DNA of 64,000 nucleotides from Streptomyces tropicalis (GTDB lineage: Bacteria > Actinomycetota > Actinomycetes > Streptomycetales > Streptomycetaceae): NCBI RefSeq assembly GCF_029269835.1, contig NZ_JARJBB010000009.1, positions 226,073-290,072 of the forward strand, in the 5' to 3' direction. Shown here piece by piece: positions 48,518-58,208 of the stretch (position 1 is its first letter; every line of letters begins with the position of its first letter). The notes under the pieces are model-generated. The model was given only the letters and a program-made list of their open reading frames with translations. It ran no database searches and was not told the origin of the DNA. The position numbers and the translations under genes were made by a program.

Positions 48518-51500
48518 CGGCGACACCCCGCTCGCTGGCCGCCGGGGTCCTGGACATCCCGGACGGCCCGGACGCCTTCGGCGACGAGAGCTTCATCGCC
48601 CTGGGCGGTGACTCGCTGCGCGCGATGCGTCTGGCCGCTCTCCTCCAGGAGGAACTCGGGCTGCGCCTGGCCCTCATGGACCTGCTCGGGGACGCCCCGC
48701 TCGGCCGCGTGCTCGAGGGCGCCACGGCCGTCGCCCCCACCGCACCACCCGTCGAGTCCGCCGGGCAGGACCTCACGCCCGCCCAGCGGGGCATGTGGCT
48801 CATCGAGCGGGTCGCCGGAGGCTCCCCGTACAACCTCGTCTTCCGCTGCTTCACCCACGGCGGCCGGCTCGACCGCGACCTGCTCGCCAAGACCGTCGCC
48901 GCCGTCGTCGCGCGCCACGAAGGGCTGCGGACCGTCTTCCGCGAGACCGACGACGACGTGGTCCAGGAGACCCTGCCCGCCCACACCCCCGAGATCGTCG
49001 AGCACACCTACGCCGGCCCGGACGAGGCGTTCGAGGGCGCGGTCCGCCGCCAGGCCGCCGACCTCGGGCGCGAGCCCTTCGACCTGTCCGCCGGGCCCGC
49101 CTACCGGTTCGGCCACTGGACGTGCCAGGAACGCAGCGCCCTCGTCCTGACGGCGCACCACATGGTCCTCGACGGCCATGCGGTCGGGCAGCTGCTGCGC
49201 GAGATCTTCGAGACCTACGCCGAGTTCGCCGCCGCGACCGCACAGGCCGCCCCGCACGCCGTGGGCACCCCGCTGGCGGCCCTGCGCCGGCACCAGGAGG
49301 AGACCCGCGCCCGGGGGGCGTGGGAGGAGCAGACCGCGTTCTGGCGCGGCCACCTCGACGGGGTGCCCGCCATCCTCGAACTGAGCGCCGACCGGCAGCG
49401 CCCGGCCGTCCAGGACGGCGCCGGCGACCGCCTCGGCCTCGACCTCGGCCCCGCCGTCACACGGCAGGTCGCCGCGCGGGCGCGTGCCCTCGGCATCACC
49501 CCGTACGCGTTCCTGCTCGGCGCCTTCGGTCTCACGCTGGCCCGCCGCACCGGCGTCCGCAGCCTCCTCGTGGGGGTGCCGCTGCTCGGCCGGGCCACCT
49601 CGGAACTGCGCCGGCTCATCGCCGTGGCGGGCAACCTCGTGCCGGTGCGCGTGGACGTGGAGGACGACCTCGACGTCGCCGCGTACCTGCGCGGGGTGCA
49701 CCGGTCGCTCGCCGCCTCCATGGACGCGGGCGACCTGCCCTTCGAGGAGCTCGTCGCCCGCCTCGGCGTCGAGCGCAGCCTCGGCTGCCACCCCCTCGTC
49801 CAGGTCTGCTTCGGCATGCACGACCAGCTCGTACCGCGCGAACTGAGCGCCGGACCGCTGCGCGTGCGCGTCGAGGAGGGCCACGGCGGCGGCTCCCAGT
49901 TCGACCTGACGATGCTCATCGGCCACGCCGATCCGTCCTACGCGGGTCACCTCGAGTACGCCACCGGCGTCTGGCGGCAGACCGAGGCGGAGGCGTTCGT
50001 CGCCGACTTCCGCACCGCCGTGGCCCAGCTCGCCGAGGACACCGGCGCCCGTCTGGAGGACGTCCGCGGCATCTCCGACGAGGGCCGTGCGCTGCTCGAC
50101 GAGATCAACGCCAGCGGCCGGGACTTCCCCGTCACCTCCCTCGACGCCCTCTTCCGCGAGGTGGCAGCCCGCACGCCGGACGCCGTCGCGGTCCGGGACG
50201 CCGCCCACACACTGACGTACGGCGGGCTCGCCGACGCCGCCGCCGAGCAGGCCCGCCTTCTGACCGCCGCCGGCGTGCGGCCGGGCGACCGGGTCCTGGT
50301 GGGCGTGGAGCGGTCGGTGGCCGAGGCCGTCGCCGTGCTCGGCGTGGCCTGGGCGGGCGCCGCGTACGTCGGCATCGACCCGGCGCTGCCGGACGGCCAC
50401 CTGACCAAGATCCTCGACCGGGCCCGGCCCACCGCGGCACTCACCGGTCCCGTCGACGGGGCGGTGGCCGAGCGCCTCGCCGGCCTGGGCGCCCCTCCCG
50501 TCGCGACCTGGGAGCCCGGCTGGCGGCCCGGCCCGGCCGACACCGCGCCCACCCCGCCCGCCGACCCGGCGCGCCTGGCGTACGTCGCCTTCACCTCCGG
50601 CTCCACCGGGCAGCCCAAGGGCGTGTGCGTGGCCCACCGGGCCGTCATCCGCCTGATCCACGAGGCCGGCTACGTCCGTCTCGGCGGGGGTGAGCGCATG
50701 CTGCGGCTCTCTCCGCTCTCCTTCGACGCCTCCACGCTGGAGCTGTGGGGCGCCCTGCTCACCGGCGCCTCCCTCGAGGTCCACCCGGCCGGCCTCGCCT
50801 CGCCGACCGAGCTGGGCGCGTTCCTCCAGCAGCGCGGGATCACCGTCGCCTGGCTGACGGCCGGACTGTTCCGGCTGGTCGCGGAGTTCGCCCCGGACTC
50901 CCTCGGCTGCCTGCGGCAGCTGCTGACCGGCGGCGACGTGGTGCCCCACGAGCACACGGCCCGCGTCCTGTCCCGGAACCCCGGAATCGTCGTGACCAAC
51001 GGCTACGGGCCGACCGAGAACACGACGTTCACCACCACCCACTCGGTGACGCGCACGGAGGACGTGGACGGACCGCTGCCCATCGGCCGTCCGGTCCCCG
51101 GCACCCGTGTGTACGTCCTCGACGCCCGGCGCCGGCTGCTGCCGCCCGGCGCGGTCGGTGAGCTCTACACCGGCGGCGAGGGCCTGGCCGACGGCTACCT
51201 CGACGACGAGGCCGGGACGGCCCGGGTGTTCGGCCACCTCTCCCCGGACGTGCCCGAGCGCCTGTACCGCACCGGCGACCTGGTGCGCGTCGACTCCAGC
51301 GGCCGGCTCCGCTTCCTCGGCCGGGCCGACGACCAGGTCAAACTGCGGGGGTACCGGGTCGAGCTGAGCGCCATCAGCGACGTGCTCGCCGGGCACCCCG
51401 AGGTGCAGGACGCGGTGGTGGTGGTGACCGACGGCGGGGGCGCCGACAAGCGACTCGTGGCCGCCGTGGTCCTCACGCCGGGCGCGGCCGCCGACGCCGT

Positions 51501-51930
51501 CGGGCTGCGCGACCTGCTCACCGAGAAGCTGCCGTCCTACATGGTCCCGAGCCTGTGGGCCGTGGTGGACCGGCTGCCGGTGACCGCCAACGGCAAGGTG
51601 GACCGGGGGGTGCTGGCCGCGGCCGCCGCCCCGGCCCGGCAGGTCGGCGCCACTCCGGCCCCGGCCACCGCTGCCGCGGAGCCGGCCGCTCCGGCCGGGC
51701 TGAGCCTGGAGCGCGTCGCCGCGCTGTTCGCCGCCGTCATCGAGGGCGAGCCGCTCTCCGGCCTCACCGAGGACACCGACTTCTTCATGATCGGCGGCAA
51801 CTCCCTCGGTGCCGTGCGCCTCATGCGCGAGATCAAGCGGGAGCTGGGCGCCAGCGTGCGGCTGCGGGACTTCCTGCTGGCGCCCACGCCCGCCGGGCTG
51901 AGCGCGCTCGTCGAGAGGGCCGCCGTCTGA
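48514..51930 (+). CDS. NRPS module T-C-A-T, valine-like specificity code
   Basis: A 1138-residue synthetase. It starts with a carrier domain truncated at its first helix (ESFIALGGDSLRAMRL, Ser34). A condensation domain follows (LTAHHMVLDGHAVGQLL, residue 211), then an adenylation domain (about 540-1030; AYVAFTSGSTGQPKGV, VTNGYGPTENTTF, YRTGDLVR) and a carrier (FFMIGGNSLGAVRL). Read against GrsA positions, the A-domain code is D-A-L-W-L-G-G-T-F-K, close to valine codes. It overlaps the flanking genes on both sides and feeds the PKS gene downstream. Confidence 0.94.
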   Translation: MTATPRSLAAGVLDIPDGPDAFGDESFIALGGDSLRAMRLAALLQEELGLRLALMDLLGDAPLGRVLEGATAVAPTAPPVESAGQDLTPAQRGMWLIERVAGGSPYNLVFRCFTHGGRLDRDLLAKTVAAVVARHEGLRTVFRETDDDVVQETLPAHTPEIVEHTYAGPDEAFEGAVRRQAADLGREPFDLSAGPAYRFGHWTCQERSALVLTAHHMVLDGHAVGQLLREIFETYAEFAAATAQAAPHAVGTPLAALRRHQEETRARGAWEEQTAFWRGHLDGVPAILELSADRQRPAVQDGAGDRLGLDLGPAVTRQVAARARALGITPYAFLLGAFGLTLARRTGVRSLLVGVPLLGRATSELRRLIAVAGNLVPVRVDVEDDLDVAAYLRGVHRSLAASMDAGDLPFEELVARLGVERSLGCHPLVQVCFGMHDQLVPRELSAGPLRVRVEEGHGGGSQFDLTMLIGHADPSYAGHLEYATGVWRQTEAEAFVADFRTAVAQLAEDTGARLEDVRGISDEGRALLDEINASGRDFPVTSLDALFREVAARTPDAVAVRDAAHTLTYGGLADAAAEQARLLTAAGVRPGDRVLVGVERSVAEAVAVLGVAWAGAAYVGIDPALPDGHLTKILDRARPTAALTGPVDGAVAERLAGLGAPPVATWEPGWRPGPADTAPTPPADPARLAYVAFTSGSTGQPKGVCVAHRAVIRLIHEAGYVRLGGGERMLRLSPLSFDASTLELWGALLTGASLEVHPAGLASPTELGAFLQQRGITVAWLTAGLFRLVAEFAPDSLGCLRQLLTGGDVVPHEHTARVLSRNPGIVVTNGYGPTENTTFTTTHSVTRTEDVDGPLPIGRPVPGTRVYVLDARRRLLPPGAVGELYTGGEGLADGYLDDEAGTARVFGHLSPDVPERLYRTGDLVRVDSSGRLRFLGRADDQVKLRGYRVELSAISDVLAGHPEVQDAVVVVTDGGGADKRLVAAVVLTPGAAADAVGLRDLLTEKLPSYMVPSLWAVVDRLPVTANGKVDRGVLAAAAAPARQVGATPAPATAAAEPAAPAGLSLERVAALFAAVIEGEPLSGLTEDTDFFMIGGNSLGAVRLMREIKRELGASVRLRDFLLAPTPAGLSALVERAAV

Positions 51931-53084
51931 TGGCCGGCACCGCGGCACCGGTCCCCTCGCCGCCCCTCGCGGACGGCGTGCGGGCGCCGGAGTGGGACGA
52001 GGGCCTGGACTGCTGGGTCGTGACCGATCCGCGCCTGGCCCAGCAGGTCCTCCACCACCCCGGCTTCGCCTCGGGGACCTTCGAGCGCTCCTTCCAGCTC
52101 TACATGACGGACGCGTCCCGCGCCGAGTACCGGGAACTCACCGAGTTCCTGCGGCTCTGGTTCGTCCAGGCCGACGCCCCCGAGCACACGAGCCTGCGCC
52201 GCCCCGTCCAGCGCATGCTCTCCGCCTCCTACGTCCGGTCGCTCGCGCCGCGCGTCGAGGAGATCACCGACGAGTGCCTGACCGAACTCGCCGCCGCCCG
52301 CCCGCAGGACGTGGTGCCGACCGTGGCCGAGGGCATCTCGGGCAGGGTCATGGCCCACGTGGTCGGTATCGACGTCCCGCCGCCCGTCCTGCACCGGTGG
52401 TCGCAGACCCTGTCGTTGTTCATCGGCGCGATGTACCGCCGCGACCACGCGCAGGCCGCCCACCGGGTGATGGTGGAGATGTCCGAGGCGCTCGCCGGCG
52501 CCCGGGCGCTGGAGGGGTTCCCCGCCGGCACCCCGGCCGACCGGGCCCGGACCACGGCGACCTGGGCGATGTGCCTGTTCGGCGGCCTGGAGACCACCGC
52601 GTCACTGCTCGGCTCCACGGTCCTGACCGCCCTCGGCGACCGGGCACTGTGGGAGACCGTCACACGCGACGCGGACGGCGCGGTGAGCGGCGTCGTCGAG
52701 TCGGTGCTGGTCGGTCGGCCGCCGCTGCGGCACCTCGGCCGGGTGGTCGCGTACGACCAGGAGATCGCCGGGGCTCGGCTGCGCCGGGGGGACCTGGTGC
52801 TGGTGAGTCTCACCGGCCAGGGGCCGCTCGACGAGGCCGGGGCCGGTGCTCCGGGAGGGTGCCCGGTGACCGGCGCGGGCGGCGACCGGAACCTGGTCTT
52901 CGGCAAGGGCCCGCACTACTGCGTGGGCGCTCCCCTGGCCCGTCTGGAGGCGGCCGTGCTGCTGCGCCGGCTCGCCGCACGGTTCCCGGACGCCCGGCTG
53001 GGCGAGGAGGCCGCCGTGTGGGGGCCCAACCTCAGCTACGTCGGCCTCGACCATCTGTACGTCGACCTGGGCAGGGAAGTCTGA
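51930..53084 (+). CDS. Cytochrome P450 B, lacking the ExxR arginine
   Basis: A 384-residue P450. The heme loop is FGKGPHYCVGAPLARLEA and the I-helix is MCLFGGLETTASLLG. In the K-helix the expected E-x-x-R reads VVESVLVGRPPL, so the Arg is replaced by Leu. Such loss is known for a few Streptomyces CYPs that still fold. The ATG overlaps the NRPS stop (TGATG), and the PKS start follows after 1 bp, so it is translated with the assembly line and probably acts on its intermediate. Confidence 0.92.
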   Translation: MAGTAAPVPSPPLADGVRAPEWDEGLDCWVVTDPRLAQQVLHHPGFASGTFERSFQLYMTDASRAEYRELTEFLRLWFVQADAPEHTSLRRPVQRMLSASYVRSLAPRVEEITDECLTELAAARPQDVVPTVAEGISGRVMAHVVGIDVPPPVLHRWSQTLSLFIGAMYRRDHAQAAHRVMVEMSEALAGARALEGFPAGTPADRARTTATWAMCLFGGLETTASLLGSTVLTALGDRALWETVTRDADGAVSGVVESVLVGRPPLRHLGRVVAYDQEIAGARLRRGDLVLVSLTGQGPLDEAGAGAPGGCPVTGAGGDRNLVFGKGPHYCVGAPLARLEAAVLLRRLAARFPDARLGEEAAVWGPNLSYVGLDHLYVDLGREV

Positions 53085-53085
53085 C

Positions 53086-56000
53086 ATGCCCCACTCCCCC
53101 GTCGAGGGCGCGTCCCTCGGCACACTCGACGAGAACGCCGTCGCGGTCGTGGGCATGGCCTGCCGGCTGCCCGGTGCGCGGGACGTCCGGGCGTTCCGGG
53201 CGCTGCTGCGGGCCGGCCGCGACGGCATCAGCCGCCTCTCCCCCGAGGAGCTGCTGCGGCGCGGTGCGGACCCCGCGTACACGGGCCGGGAGAACTTCGT
53301 GCCGGTCATGGGCGTCGTCGAGGAGTCCCGGTGCTTCGACTGGGCCTTCTTCCGGTACAGCCGCGCGGAGGCGGCGGCGATGGACCCGCAGCAGCGGGTC
53401 TTCCTGGAGTGCGCGGCCACCGCGGTCGACGACGCCGGTCTCGACCCCGTGCGGTTCCGCGGCCGGGTCGGCGTCTACGCGGGTGCCGACCGCTCGGGGC
53501 CGGGACGCGACGACTCCGCGCTGGGCGAACTGGCCCGGTACATCGGCAGGGAGAAGGACTTCGTCGCCACCCGGGTGGCCTACAAACTGGGCCTGCGCGG
53601 GCCCGCGCTCACCGTGCAGACCGCCTGCTCCACGTCCCTGACCGCCGTGCACCTCGCGGTGCGGGCGCTGAGGGGCGGCGAGTGCGACGCCGCCCTGGCG
53701 GGCGGCGTCACCGTGATGCCCGCCGGCGAGTGGGGCTATCTGTTCGAGCCCGGCGGGATCCTCGCGCCGGACGGGTACTGCCGTCCGTTCGACGCGCGGT
53801 CCGCGGGAACCGTGCCCAGTGAGGGCGTCGGCGTGGTGGTGCTCAAGCGGCTCGCCGACGCCGTACGCGACGGCGACCGGATCGCCGCCGTCATCGTCGG
53901 CACGGCGGTCAACAACGACGGCGCCGAGAAGATGGCCTACACCGCGCCCTCCGCCGCCGGGCAGAGCGAGGTCGTCCGCGCGGCCCTGGCCGATGCGGGC
54001 CTGGCCGCCACCGCCGTCGGCCACGTGGAGGCGCACGGCACCGCCACACGGCTGGGCGACCCCATCGAGGTCCAGGCACTCACCGAGGTCTACGGGGAGG
54101 GGAGCGGGGAGACCGGCTGGTGCGCGCTCGGCGCCGTCAAGAGCCAGGTCGGGCACACCGGCGCGGCGGCCGGGGTGACGGGCCTGATCAAGACGGCCCT
54201 GATGCTGGAGTACCGCGAGATCTACCCGACGGCCCATTTCACGGAACCCAACCCCCTTCTGGAACTGCAGAGTTCACCCTTCCGGGTGGCTGCGGGGCTC
54301 GCCCCGTGGGAACTGCGCGCGGGTCAGGAACTGCGCGTCGGGGCGGTCAGCTCGTTCGGCGTCGGCGGCACCAACGCGCACGCGGTGCTGACCGAGGCCC
54401 CCGCCGGCGCACGGGACGGAGCCGCGCGGCCGGCCGCCGGGCCCCGGTTGCTGCCGCTGTCGGCGCACGGCCCCGCGGCGCTGGCCCGCCTGGACGACGA
54501 CCTGTCCCGTCGCTTCTCCGCAGAGGACGCGCCCGGACTCGACACCGCATCGTGGACGTTGGCCGGGCGCCGGATCCACCGGCACCGGCAGGCCGTGGTC
54601 GTACGCGACGGCGCTCATGCCCCCGAGGCGCTGCGTGCGGCGGGCGCCGCGGCCGGGCGGCTCGACGCCCCGCGGCGGCTCGGCCGGGTGGCCTTCCTCC
54701 TCCCGGGGCAGGGCACCCTCACGAGCGCCGCGGGCGAGGCCGCCCACCGCCTGCTGCCGGAGTTCCGCGCGGCGTTCGACGAGATACGCACGATCGCCTT
54801 CGAGGACTGCGGGGTGGACCTGGGCCCCGTGGTCGCCCCGCCCGGGCCCGGCCCGGACGGGGGGCGGGACGCCGACGACTGGTACGCCGACACCGTCCAC
54901 CAGCAGCTCGGCCTCTTCGCCCTGGGCTGCGCCTTCGGGCGCCAGCTCGCCACGTGGGGCGTCGTCCCGCACGCGATGCTCGGCAACAGCATCGGCGAGT
55001 ACACCGCCGCGGCCCTCGCCGGGGTGTGGACCCTGCCCGACGCCGTCACGGTGGTGCACCGGCGGGCCGTCGCGATGCGGGACACCGCGCCCGGCCGGAT
55101 GGCCGTGGTCGGGGCCGACCCCGCCGACGTCGAGGCCCGGCTGCCCGAAGGCTGCGACATCGCCGTGGCGGTACGCGGCAACGGGTCGGCGGTGCTCTCC
55201 GGGCCCGGGGCCGCGATGGACGCTCTCCTGGCGGGGGATGCCCTGAGCGGGCTGCGCGTCACCCCCGTGCACACCCGGCGGGCCTTCCACTCGCCGGCCA
55301 TGAACTCGGCAGCCGAGGCGGTGCGGGACCATCTGTCGTCGATGCCCGCCCGCCCGCCGCGGCTGCCGTACATCTCCAACACGACGGGCGGGTGGGCCGA
55401 CCCCGAGGCCGTGACCACCCCCGGCCACTGGGCCGCGCACGTGCGGGAGCCGGTCCGCCTCGACACCGGCACCGCCACCCTGCTGGCCTCCGGGTGCACC
55501 ACGTACCTGGAGCTGGGCCCCGGCGGCTCGATGACCGGCTCACTGCGCGGCGCGCCCGGCTGGGACCCCGGTCATCGGACCGTCCGCCTCGCCCCCGGCG
55601 GGCGGGCCGACGCCGAGACCGGACTGCTCGACGCGATCGGTGCCCTGTGGGAACTGGGGGTCGACGCGGCCCTGGAGACCCTCCTCCAGGCCCGGTATCC
55701 CGCCGCCGAGGACCGCCCCCGCCGCTGCTCGCTGCCCGCGCATCCGCTGCTGGGCGAGGACCCGGAAGCGGATGCCGTGCGCAGCGGCGGCCCGCACCCG
55801 CGGCGCGGACGGCCCTCCGCCGGAGCCCGCCCGGATCGGCCCCTGAGAGGCGTCCTCGAGGAAGTGTGGTGCCAGATCCTCGGTGCCGCCCCGGTGAGCG
55901 ACGAGGACGACTTCTTCGCCCACGGCGGCGAGTCGCTGCTCGCCATCGCGCTGGCCACCGCCGTGCGCGAACGCACCGGCACGGAGATCTCCGTCACCGA

Positions 56001-56802
56001 CTTCACCCGGAGGGCCACCTTCGCCGGGCTCGTCGGGCTCGTCGAGCGGCAGCGGCCCGGACGGGACGGACCCGCCACCGCGCCGCCCGGCACGGCCACG
56101 TTGCGCGAGGGCACCGGACGCGCCGTCTTCCTCGTGGCGGACGCCCTCGGCACCGCCCTGCCGTATCGGGACCTGGCCGACCGGCTGGACCTCGCGGACG
56201 GCCGCCCGCTCCTGGCGCTGGAGAGGTCCGCGCCCCGGGGCGGCACGATCCGGGCGCTGGCCGCCGCGCACGCACGGACCCTGACGGAGGCCCAGCCGAC
56301 CGGCCCGTACACCCTCGGCGGCTGGTCCTTCGGCGCCGTGGTCGCGCACGAGACCGCGCGGCTGCTCATCCGCCGAGGGCGGGCCGTGGACCTGCTGGTC
56401 CTGCTCGACGGCTACGTGCCGGACACCCGCCCGCTGCCCGTCGCCGCCGCCCCGGACTTCCTGTTCGGCGGGGCACGGGCCGGCCTCGACACGCTGCTCG
56501 GCGTCGGGCCGACGGCCGGGGCGCTGCGTCGCAGCCCCCTGGGGCGCCGCCGGTTCCTCGGCGGACAGGCCGCCGTACTGGCCCACCGGCCGGGGCCGGT
56601 GGACTGCCCGGCGGTGCTCTTCAAGGCGGACGCCGGCCCGGGAACGGCCGCCCGGCTGACCCGACGCCTGGCCGGGCTGTATCCGGCGGGCCTGCGCGTG
56701 ATCCCCGTCGCCGGCGACCACTGGTCGATGCTGCGGCCCCCGTACGTCGACGAGCTGGCCACGCGCGTCGCTGACGAACTCAAGGAGAGGAACGACTCAT
56801 GA
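53086..56802 (+). CDS. Type I PKS module KS-AT-ACP-TE
   Basis: A 1238-residue protein. The ketosynthase has TACSTSLT (Cys near 179), EAHGTAT and KSQVGHTGAAAG. The acyltransferase has LPGQGTLT, LGNSIGEYTAA (Asn for the usual His before the active Ser) and RRAFHSPAMN, the AFH form that goes with malonyl-CoA. The ACP has FFAHGGESLLAI. The thioesterase has LGGWSFGAVVAHE and VAGDHWSML. There is no KR, DH or ER, so it adds one malonyl unit, leaves a beta-ketone and releases the chain. A 1-bp gap separates it from P450 B. Confidence 0.95.
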   Translation: MPHSPVEGASLGTLDENAVAVVGMACRLPGARDVRAFRALLRAGRDGISRLSPEELLRRGADPAYTGRENFVPVMGVVEESRCFDWAFFRYSRAEAAAMDPQQRVFLECAATAVDDAGLDPVRFRGRVGVYAGADRSGPGRDDSALGELARYIGREKDFVATRVAYKLGLRGPALTVQTACSTSLTAVHLAVRALRGGECDAALAGGVTVMPAGEWGYLFEPGGILAPDGYCRPFDARSAGTVPSEGVGVVVLKRLADAVRDGDRIAAVIVGTAVNNDGAEKMAYTAPSAAGQSEVVRAALADAGLAATAVGHVEAHGTATRLGDPIEVQALTEVYGEGSGETGWCALGAVKSQVGHTGAAAGVTGLIKTALMLEYREIYPTAHFTEPNPLLELQSSPFRVAAGLAPWELRAGQELRVGAVSSFGVGGTNAHAVLTEAPAGARDGAARPAAGPRLLPLSAHGPAALARLDDDLSRRFSAEDAPGLDTASWTLAGRRIHRHRQAVVVRDGAHAPEALRAAGAAAGRLDAPRRLGRVAFLLPGQGTLTSAAGEAAHRLLPEFRAAFDEIRTIAFEDCGVDLGPVVAPPGPGPDGGRDADDWYADTVHQQLGLFALGCAFGRQLATWGVVPHAMLGNSIGEYTAAALAGVWTLPDAVTVVHRRAVAMRDTAPGRMAVVGADPADVEARLPEGCDIAVAVRGNGSAVLSGPGAAMDALLAGDALSGLRVTPVHTRRAFHSPAMNSAAEAVRDHLSSMPARPPRLPYISNTTGGWADPEAVTTPGHWAAHVREPVRLDTGTATLLASGCTTYLELGPGGSMTGSLRGAPGWDPGHRTVRLAPGGRADAETGLLDAIGALWELGVDAALETLLQARYPAAEDRPRRCSLPAHPLLGEDPEADAVRSGGPHPRRGRPSAGARPDRPLRGVLEEVWCQILGAAPVSDEDDFFAHGGESLLAIALATAVRERTGTEISVTDFTRRATFAGLVGLVERQRPGRDGPATAPPGTATLREGTGRAVFLVADALGTALPYRDLADRLDLADGRPLLALERSAPRGGTIRALAAAHARTLTEAQPTGPYTLGGWSFGAVVAHETARLLIRRGRAVDLLVLLDGYVPDTRPLPVAAAPDFLFGGARAGLDTLLGVGPTAGALRRSPLGRRRFLGGQAAVLAHRPGPVDCPAVLFKADAGPGTAARLTRRLAGLYPAGLRVIPVAGDHWSMLRPPYVDELATRVADELKERNDS

Positions 56803-58208
56803 CGGTCTCGCAGACACCGCCGGAGAGCACGGCGGACGAGACGCCGGCCTCCGGTGGGCAGGAGCCGCCCGGACCGGAGCGGGACGAGGCGGAGGGGTCG
56901 GCACCGGCCGGGAATCCGCCCGCGGCAGCGGCCGAGAAGCCGCTGCTGAAGAACGTCGACTTCCAGGCCCTGTGGATCAGCGAGGCGTTCGCCGCGCTCG
57001 CCAAGGAGACCGCGGAGGTCGCGTACCCGCTGCTCATCCTCGCCTCCACCGGATCCGCCTTCTACGCGGGCGCGGTCGGATCGGCCCAGCTGCTCACCGC
57101 CAGCCTGCTGTCCATCCCCGGCGGCACACTCGCCGACCGGATGGACCGCCGGCTGCTGATGATCATCTGCAACGTGGTCCGGGCCGTCCTGCTCGGCCTG
57201 TTCAGCCTGCTGATCTTCGCGGACCGGACCCACCCCTTCCTGGTCTTCGCCATCGCCATCGGATCGGCCGCCTGCCTCGGCATCTCCAACCCCACCGGGC
57301 TCGCCGCGATCAAGCAGCTCGTCCCGCCCTCCCAGCTCAGCCAGGCCACCGCCCAGAACCAGATCCGCTACTTCGCCGCGACCATGGGCGGCCCGCCCAT
57401 CGGCGGTGGCCTCTTCGGTGTGGCACGTGCCTTCCCGTTCCTGAGCTCCGCCATCGGCTTCGTCGTCTCCACCGTCCTGCTGCTCTTCATCCGCAAGCCG
57501 ATGAAGGTGGAGCACATCGCCCCCGGGGAGAAGCGCCACACCGCCGAGGGCTTCCGGATCCTGGCCCGCCAGCCGATCCTGCGGCTGCTGATCGTCTGGA
57601 TCATGGGCTCGAACATGGCCTTCACCCACTCCGGCGTCTTCCTCGCCCTGATCGCCACGGCCGAGAGCCGGGGGGCCTCCGCGGGCTTCACCGGCCTGCT
57701 GCTGTCCATCGCCGGCGTCGGCGGCCTCATCGGCTCGCTCATCGCGGGGCCGGTCATCAAGAAGGTCGCACCGGCCAAGCTCTTCCTGGCAGCCGCCTGG
57801 ATCGGCCCCGTGGCCGCGATCCTGCTGGCCAACGTCACCGGGATCGTCCCGCTCGGGATCATCGTCGCCTGCGTGTTCCTGCGCGGGCCCATCACCAGCG
57901 CCCTGTTCCTCGCCTATCTAGCGGCGATGGTCCCCGACAAGGCGCAGGGCCGCGTCCTGGGCGCCGTGATGTTCATGTCCATGATCGCCGCTCCGGTCGG
58001 CGTGTTCGTCATCGGCACGGTCTTCGACCAGGCCGGCCCGGTCTGGGTGTTCACCGTCATGGCCGTCCTCTCGGGTCTGGCCGCCCTGCCCACCCTGAGC
58101 CCGCGCATTCGCAACCTCGCCCCTCCGGAGGCGTACGCGGACACCGCGTCCGCGGACCCGACGCCTGCGCACACGACGCCCTCGGACACGGAAGGAGAAG
58201 CCCGATGA
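56799..58208 (+). CDS. MFS transporter, probable product exporter
   Basis: A 469-residue transporter with about 12 membrane helices after an acidic, Pro-rich N-terminal extension of 45 residues. Helical segments include ASTGSAFYAGAVGSAQLLTASLLSIPGG and AGFTGLLLSIAGVGGLIGSLIAG. The loop LADRMDRRLLMI after helix 2 resembles MFS motif A. It overlaps the PKS stop and the P450 C start (ATGA on both sides), so it belongs to the same operon and probably exports the product or gives self-resistance. Confidence 0.92.
   Translation: MTVSQTPPESTADETPASGGQEPPGPERDEAEGSAPAGNPPAAAAEKPLLKNVDFQALWISEAFAALAKETAEVAYPLLILASTGSAFYAGAVGSAQLLTASLLSIPGGTLADRMDRRLLMIICNVVRAVLLGLFSLLIFADRTHPFLVFAIAIGSAACLGISNPTGLAAIKQLVPPSQLSQATAQNQIRYFAATMGGPPIGGGLFGVARAFPFLSSAIGFVVSTVLLLFIRKPMKVEHIAPGEKRHTAEGFRILARQPILRLLIVWIMGSNMAFTHSGVFLALIATAESRGASAGFTGLLLSIAGVGGLIGSLIAGPVIKKVAPAKLFLAAAWIGPVAAILLANVTGIVPLGIIVACVFLRGPITSALFLAYLAAMVPDKAQGRVLGAVMFMSMIAAPVGVFVIGTVFDQAGPVWVFTVMAVLSGLAALPTLSPRIRNLAPPEAYADTASADPTPAHTTPSDTEGEAR

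Noticed and set aside
48061..51948. A 1295-residue protein on the minus strand opposite the NRPS genes
   Set aside because: It is antisense to well-supported NRPS domains, has no motif of its own, and reflects third-position GC bias.
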